The notes below the pieces were generated by a model. That model saw only the letters and a program-made list of their open reading frames with translations, did no database searches and was not told the origin of the DNA. DNA of 64,000 bases from Ctena decussata (Eukaryota > Mollusca > Bivalvia > Lucinida > Lucinidae): NCBI GenBank assembly GCA_963989385.1, contig OZ022515.1, positions 7,534,803 through 7,598,802 of the forward strand. The letters are read 5' to 3'. This document shows positions 27,601 through 33,600 of this stretch, piece after piece. A program made the translations under genes and the position numbers. Numbering within the stretch: the first letter of the stretch is position 1; each line of letters opens with the position of its first letter.

Positions 27601-30600
27601 AATACTACATTCTGTGAAACAAAAAGTCTCTCTATCTCGCTGAGGTGTACGATTATTCTAGGTAGTATGGCAAGTCCCCATCCCCCCTGATATCTTTTTC
27701 TCTTTTTTTTCTAGGGCCGACTAATACAAAAAAGATTTTAGTGTGTTTCAAGCATATTACTTTTCCAGCTGGTGTTGATTTCTGTATCAGTCGGATTGAT
27801 GTGCCGGCTGAGTTAAAGTTGATTCCCGTTTCCGTTTCTTTTAACTGAAAATCATTTGTGTCTTCAGGCGAAACCACATGCCCAGCAGATGTAAATATTC
27901 TTCTGTACGCTGGAGAAATACACACAACAAATAGTGGCACAGCATGTTTGGACTGGAGTAATCTTGGAGTCCCCGATTATCTGTTTCTGGTGGATAAATC
28001 AGCTGCGGCGGCCAAAAACTATTGTCGAAATATTATGGGAAGCGCACTGCCTTTGTGTTTTTCATCAGAAACATATCCTGCGGAGTATTGTACTAAACAG
28101 ATATGCCCAGGTACTGTAAATTTGTAAATATTGAGGCAGACTGGTCTAAGGGAGCAGTAAGAACCTAGCTCAGGACCAGGGGCCGTATTCATAAAGCAAC
28201 TTGAGTCGTTGCTATGCGGTTGCTAAGGCTAAATATCTATAAAGGATGTTTGCATTGATATTGTACTTCCTCATGGTGGCCCATAGGGCTGCATGCCATA
28301 CCCTGTCAAAGGCTTTTTTAAAATCAATGAAGACATGGTACAGATTCTGCTGATGTTGGAGATACTTTTCACACAGGATTCTAAGGTTGAAGATCTGTTC
28401 TGTGGTGCTCCTTCCTGCTACAGAAAAATATCATTGCCTCCTACCCCACAAGATTTTCTTGGAGCAGAAAAAGGAAGTGGCCATGACCCGGGCCGTATTC
28501 ATAAAACGACTTAAGTGGTTGCTATGCTGTTGCTAAGGCTAAATTTCTTTGAAGGAGATTCCCTACAACTATGAAATTTGGTCTGGAGGAACAGTCTTTG
28601 TAAGACTGTTCCTCCAGAGCGAATTTCATAGTTGTAGTTTACCAGAAACACATCGGACTGGCTCGGCAATCCTCGCCATTTCTACGCTGTTTCTGGTCTC
28701 CCCTGATAAACTTGATGTCAAATGACACTCACATGGTATTCTCTATGTATCACCCGACCCTCTGTTCTAACTTTACCCTAAGAATGTGTCATTTGGAGTA
28801 CTCAAATACATTACGCTGTCTAACTAGAGCAGGGAACGTTATTAGGATTAATACGGTAAATACAGACGACTGGTCTGACATTTACACTCCTACCGGAGAG
28901 CTGCAGCATTTTCGTATCGTTTTTGTCAAAAGCGTTAAGCTTGAGTTCAACAGAGCTCATGATAGAGTCAATGCCGAGACAAGGTAATCTCAGGCTACTT
29001 TTCAGATTATTTAGTCTCAATCGGGGCTTGCTGAGCATGCGACATACATAATCTGCAACCGAGCCTGGCATTTTCTTTGTGAAATCTTAAACAATCAATG
29101 TTTTTTTTTCTTAACCACTCTATTCAATAGAACAGAATATCACTATTTTGTTCAGCCCATTGCAATATATACCGGACAAAAATGGAAGAGATAAAAATTA
29201 TAATGTGAGAGTTTTGAAACACTGATAAATACATGACGTAGTATCAAAAATAAACCTCTCTGTGTTCAAAGATATTCATTTTCCTTGGTTTCTAAGTTTA
29301 AATGCTGAACACATGTCTCTTAGTTCGGTCAAAACAAGGCTAGAAAACAGACTACCCTCAAAATTAAAGTGGTGTGAAGTCCGGTGCTCTCATTTGTACT
29401 GATGTGACCTTTGCCAATAAGGAGATTTTTTAAATTTGTTCTGCCAGGTGATTTTCAAAATGATAAAAGTTTAAGTCTAAGATGAAAATTATGAATAATT
29501 TTAAAATCTGAAGAAATCAAAAATGTCAAAAGGTTTGCTGGCGCGACCAACTTTTGACATATTATCACTTTGAATTTAGGGGAAGTGCCATTCGAAAAAC
29601 AGGTGTGACAAAATGATCGATTTCACAATTTTGTGCTTCGTTATAATTAAAAGCAAAACAAATATGCATAATGACCATGCCAATTAATACTCCTTACATG
29701 CTACTGAGACCCAGTAATATCATCTCAAAATTCCGATCCCTAACTTTATTGTCCAGCACATGTATAATTATGCATGTATTTATGCATTTTTTTATTACTA
29801 GCTGTCGTGTTTATTTCATTTTCTACACTCATTTTACATAAATGAGAGTTGCTTAGAAATCTAAAATGACATTTCCTGAACAGCATTTGCTGTCAATTCA
29901 AATTCTGCAGGCAATCTTACATGAGAGGAGGAAAGTGGGTTTGTAAAACTTAACAAAATTTGGCTATATTAAGCAATGGTTGACAGACTGAGACAGTTAT
30001 CTGAGCCTCAGCTGCGACAGCAGCCAGAGAAGAAAATTCACAGACAGCTATAGAAAGGGATAATTTTATGCTCGTCTGATGGATGAAAAATAGAGAATAC
30101 CATGTAAGTGTATTTTGATATAAAGTCTATCAGGCGAGACCAGAACCATCATAGGAATGGCGTGCTTGCCAGGCCAGTCAGATGTGCTTTTGGTCGAGAC
30201 TGATAAATTTGATATCAAAAGGCACTTACATGATTTCCTATTTATAATGCATCATTAGATGATTTCACGGCGTAAAGAGCGGCAAACAAATGATAGGCAA
30301 ACGCAGTTTTGTTCAAACTTGCTGATGTCGCAAATGCGTTATGACGTAAGTCGGTGACGTCAATTAACCAATCGAACGTTTATATCACGACCAACGTCAA
30401 TACGTATTCTGTCGTCTTCAGAGATCGCTTCTAAAGGCATCGCCTGATAACATTAGCGCAAGCGAAGTTCTAATGTGACATGATATCACATCATGTTATC
30501 ATACCCCAGATATCAGATGCATTTTGCAAAAGATGCATGATAAATACACATTATTATAATAGTAACTTGATCTGGCGTACTGTATCACGTCGAGTTGATG

Positions 30601-33600
30601 AGCTCATATCATCGGATCACCCGAGACGCTTGCGTCGAGGTTGATCCGATGGTATGAGCTCATCTACGAGACGTGATACAGTACGCCAGATCAAGTTACT
30701 ATTATAATAATTTGTTTATTATATACCCGAGGTTACAGGCAACCATTCATACTTGCCAGAGCTAATGCATCGACCCGGATTCGAACCTGCGTGGCAGAGG
30801 TATGTATCTAGTAGTGAGACAAACGCTGCGGACTCAGCAATCGAAGCGCGCCATTTAGACGTGTTTGTTGACGTTACGTCATTAGTCCCGTATCTCTGGT
30901 TCTCGTTTCTATGATGCACGTTAAACAATGACGCGCCCGAAGCTGGAACTCAGATATAGCCTCGTTTTAAAGGATAGTGATATGGATTCAGAAAACGTCA
31001 GTTTGATACGGCGTTCTGTATCAGGTGGCCAGAAAACAGGTAGTTCAAAGGGCGTATCATTGATTATTATATAATAAAAGTCAATATCGGTCATATTCAG
31101 CCCAATTGCTTGGGTAAAACCGAGGAATATCCCGGTTGTCCTCGGGCTACTCGAATATATGAGCCGCGACACGAGAAAACCAACAATGTGGTTGTGCGCC
31201 CTGTGCAGACTCAGATCAACCTGGACATCCGACAAGTTTGATCAGACTCTTTGTTAAGTGCTCAAATGGTAGCTAAGGGTCAAAGCTACCTCCGTACGGA
31301 CAGCGAAGACTCTGAGTAGACTGGGTGGATGACCAGGCTGATCTGGGTCTGCGCTGGGCGCACAACCACATTGTTGGTGTTGTCGTGTCGCGGCTCATAT
31401 GTATGAATACATATCTTCCGGTGGCCCGACGAATACCTGCCAGTGGGTATTATTTGTGTTTACCTAAGAAAATGTGAGTTAGAGTTGAATTAATTGTGAT
31501 CGTATTCCATAACAAAATTGTCAGAAGACAATAAAGCGCGGCTTTGCGGGAACTTGCCTTTAACAAGCCCTAGCTTAATATGGAGGATACCGGCCAAGTG
31601 TAATAAGATCAATTGCAGTGTCAGAGTAAATTGTTCTACTTAGAATAAGTCAAACCTCTAAAATATTGTCAGAGATATAGAGAATACCATGTTAGTGTCT
31701 ATTGATATCAAGTTTATCAGGCGAGACCAGAAATAGCGTAGGAATGGCGAGACTTGCCGAGCCAGTCCGACGTGTTTATGATCGAGCCTGATAAACTTGA
31801 TATCAAAAGACATTGACATTTTTTTTTCTATTTATCATGCATCATTAGAAGATTTCCAGGTGTAAAGAGCGTCAAACAAAAGAAAAGTAAACACAGTTTT
31901 ATGTGCACTTGTTGACGTCGCGAATGCGTTGTGACGTAAGTCGGTGACGTCATTTAACCAATCGAACGTTGTTATCACGGCCAACGTCAGTATGTAGCCA
32001 ATCGTCTTTTGAGATCGCCTCGGTAGGCATCGCCTGATAACATTCGCGCAAGCGCAGTTCTAAAGTGACATGATATCACATCATGTTATCATACCCCTGT
32101 TATCAGAAGAATTTTGCAGCATATGCATGATAAATGGCAACAGCAATGTAAAGTGAAATATGGGTCACAGTGAACTAGTGTAATATGAGGTCAGTCACTG
32201 TATGTAAATGTACCATTACTCAAACAGTTTCAATAAAGTAAGTAGAACGATCTAACTATTGCGATTAAAATGATGGGAATTACCTTTGACTTTAGTTTCA
32301 TGTAGTTTTTTGTCGACAACTCTCTCCTCCTACCACATCAGCCAAGAACAATTCTTATGACCCATGGCTTTTCTCCTGCGACGCTCCGCCCCAAATACCT
32401 CACCGGCTGTGTCAGACACAACTTTATTGTAGGTGGTTATCATAATATTCATACCCATGTCTTCATTCCTCAGACCGATGATTGGTGTCTTGATATGTGC
32501 AAGCCACTTCTGGGACGCTTGAATTCTGAAGGTCAAGCCTCAGTCTTGGCTGGGATATCTATCTGGCTTGCCTTAGACGGGTCAACACCGGGGGCCGTAT
32601 TCATAAAGCCACTTAAGTCGTTGCTATGCGGTTGCTAAGGATAAATATCTATAAAGAAGATTCCCTACAACTATGAAATTTGCTCTGGAGGAACAGTCTT
32701 AGAAAGACTGTTCCTCCAGACCAAATTTCATAGTTGTAGGGAATCTCCTTCAAAGAAATTTAGCCTTAGCAACAGCATAGCAACCACTTAAGTCGTTTTA
32801 TGAATACGGCCCGGGTCATGGCCACTTCCTTTTTCTGCTCCAAGAAAATCTTGTGGGGTAGGAGGCAATGATATTTTTCTGTAGCAGAAAGGAGCACCAC
32901 AGAACAGATCTTCAACCTTAGAATCCTGTGTGAAAAGTATCTCCAACATCAGCAGAATCTATACCATGTCTTCATTGATTTCATAAAAGCCTTTGACAGG
33001 GTATGGCATGCAGCCTTATGGGCCACCATGAGGAAGTACAATATCAATGCAAACCTAGTTCGCACCATTGAGCAGCTATACGACAAGGCTACAAGTGCAG
33101 TCCTGATAAATGGCAGCAGAGGAGAATGGTTCAGAACAACAGTTGGAGTAAGATAAGGATGTCTTCTGTCACCCACCCTCTTCAACATTTTTTTCGAACG
33201 GATCATGTCTGATGCTCTGTAAGAACATGACGGAACGGTTAGCATAGGCGGCAGAAATATTACCAACCTGCGGTTTGCCGATGACATAGACGCTCTAGCT
33301 GAGGAAGAGCAGGAACTAGAAGCTCTAGTTGAAAGTCTCGACCAAACCTGCACAAGGTATAAGAAGGATATAAGCGCTGAGAAGACAAAACTGATGACAA
33401 ACAGCGCAGATGGCATCCAGAGGGAGATCAAGGTAAAGGGGCAGAAGCTGGGTACTGTAAGCAGCTTCAAATACCTTGGAGCAGTCGTCTCAGATGATGG
33501 CTCAAACCAGGAGGGTTTCTCAAGGATAACCAAGCTGAAACCAATTTGGAGAGATAATAACATATCTCTTGGATCAAAGGTGAAACTTATGCGCTCCCTT

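Larger units (their letters stand above)
20479..27867 (+). other. Intron between linker microexon and kringle exon
   Basis: A 7.4-kb intron. It holds inverted-facing copies of a dispersed repeat (20965-21110 and 21985-22150), a 1.4-kb palindromic element (23276-24688), a small palindrome (24783-24903) and a minisatellite element (25110-27040). No additional exon is needed by phase or seen at 21150-21980, 22160-23260 or 27041-27860. Confidence 0.6.
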
